DNA of 14,780 bases from JBOGWP01 sp050693875 (GTDB lineage Bacteria; Actinomycetota; CADDZG01; JAHWKV01; JBOGWP01): NCBI GenBank assembly GCA_050693875.1, contig JBOGWP010000136.1, positions 1 through 14,780 of the forward strand. Reading direction: 5' to 3'. Positions 14,547-14,780 of this stretch are shown here, piece after piece (position 1 is the first letter of the stretch; each line of letters begins with the position of its first letter). The position numbers were made by a program, and so were the translations under genes. The notes beneath the pieces were generated by a model. It saw only the letters and a list, made by a program, of their open reading frames with translations. It had not been told where the DNA came from and did no database searches.

Positions 14547-14780
14547 TGCGCCGAGCGGTTAGTTGGGCTGGACGGGCGGCTGGACGGGTGACGACTGCGC
14601 CTCCTTGTGGCTCGACCACTTTGAAAGAGCGTCGACCCGTACCCTGGTCGGAGGACCGCAGACACGCAGGCTGCCCCCCCGAGATGTCGGCGAGATGGCC
14701 CCGGCGTCGCAGCGCGCCGAGGCGATCCCGCGCCTTCCCACGGCTCGACGGTGAGGTCTCATCACGAGGCAGCGGCGCGC
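14547..14780. other. Right-edge interval without a supported gene
   Basis: Short open frames on both strands (for example 14563-14754 plus and 14559-14765 minus) have no recognisable family or ribosome-binding site. A direct repeat GGCTGGACGGG occurs twice, separated by one base, around 14566-14588. A GTG near 14751 opens a frame to the right edge but is too short to judge. Confidence 0.4.

Overview
This is a high-GC chromosome segment, most likely from an actinomycete and possibly from an Acidimicrobiia-like lineage. Three observations point that way. The carbonic anhydrase and the rhodanese resemble the mycobacterial CanA and CysA types. The left-edge protein ends in a GYW-ASDGG-F-FGDA repeat that I associate with Acidimicrobiia surface proteins. 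The secreted proteins carry simple Gram-positive-style signals or membrane anchors. No organism can be named from the sequence alone.

Left part (1-8462, all minus strand): four exported proteins, three of them large beta-propellers. In transcription order they are a 918-residue SBBP-repeat protein with an FEANKGQ-type N-terminal domain; a 170-residue exported cysteine-containing protein of unknown function with its own promoter; a sialidase-fold (Asp-box) protein with a C-terminal membrane anchor; and a very large mosaic protein that runs off the left edge (seven delta-60 repeats, a DUF11 domain, seven Kelch-type repeats, an IPT/TIG domain and the first GYW-type repeat). The last two are 34 bases apart and probably share a transcript. 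The mosaic gene is easy to miss because it starts at GTG and has no stop in the window. Immediately upstream is a NarL/LuxR-type response regulator (8788-9465) with no kinase beside it. The 325 bases between it and the SBBP gene contain a run of possible stem-loops.

Middle (9466-10296): about 830 bases with no convincing gene. It holds a 16-base palindrome upstream of the regulator and a short stretch with coding-like codon use that I cannot assign.

Right part (10297-14442): compact housekeeping and redox genes. On the plus strand are a kynurenine-formamidase/cyclase family hydrolase and a membrane-anchored TlpA/ResA-like thioredoxin. A perfect 14-bp hairpin follows, then a convergent cytosolic thioredoxin. 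Divergent from the thioredoxin is a five-helix membrane protein fused to a blue-copper (cupredoxin) domain. Another shared hairpin separates it from a convergent beta-carbonic anhydrase, and a two-domain thiosulfate sulfurtransferase lies upstream of that on the minus strand. The genes suggest thiol/disulfide, copper electron-transfer, sulfur and CO2/bicarbonate chemistry, but only proximity links them.

The most unusual signals are at translation starts: a hairpin placed between a perfect Shine-Dalgarno sequence and the thioredoxin ATG, and a 12-bp hairpin with the Shine-Dalgarno sequence in its loop and its stem touching the TTG start of the sialidase-like gene. I did not find a clearly defined new defence or mobile system.
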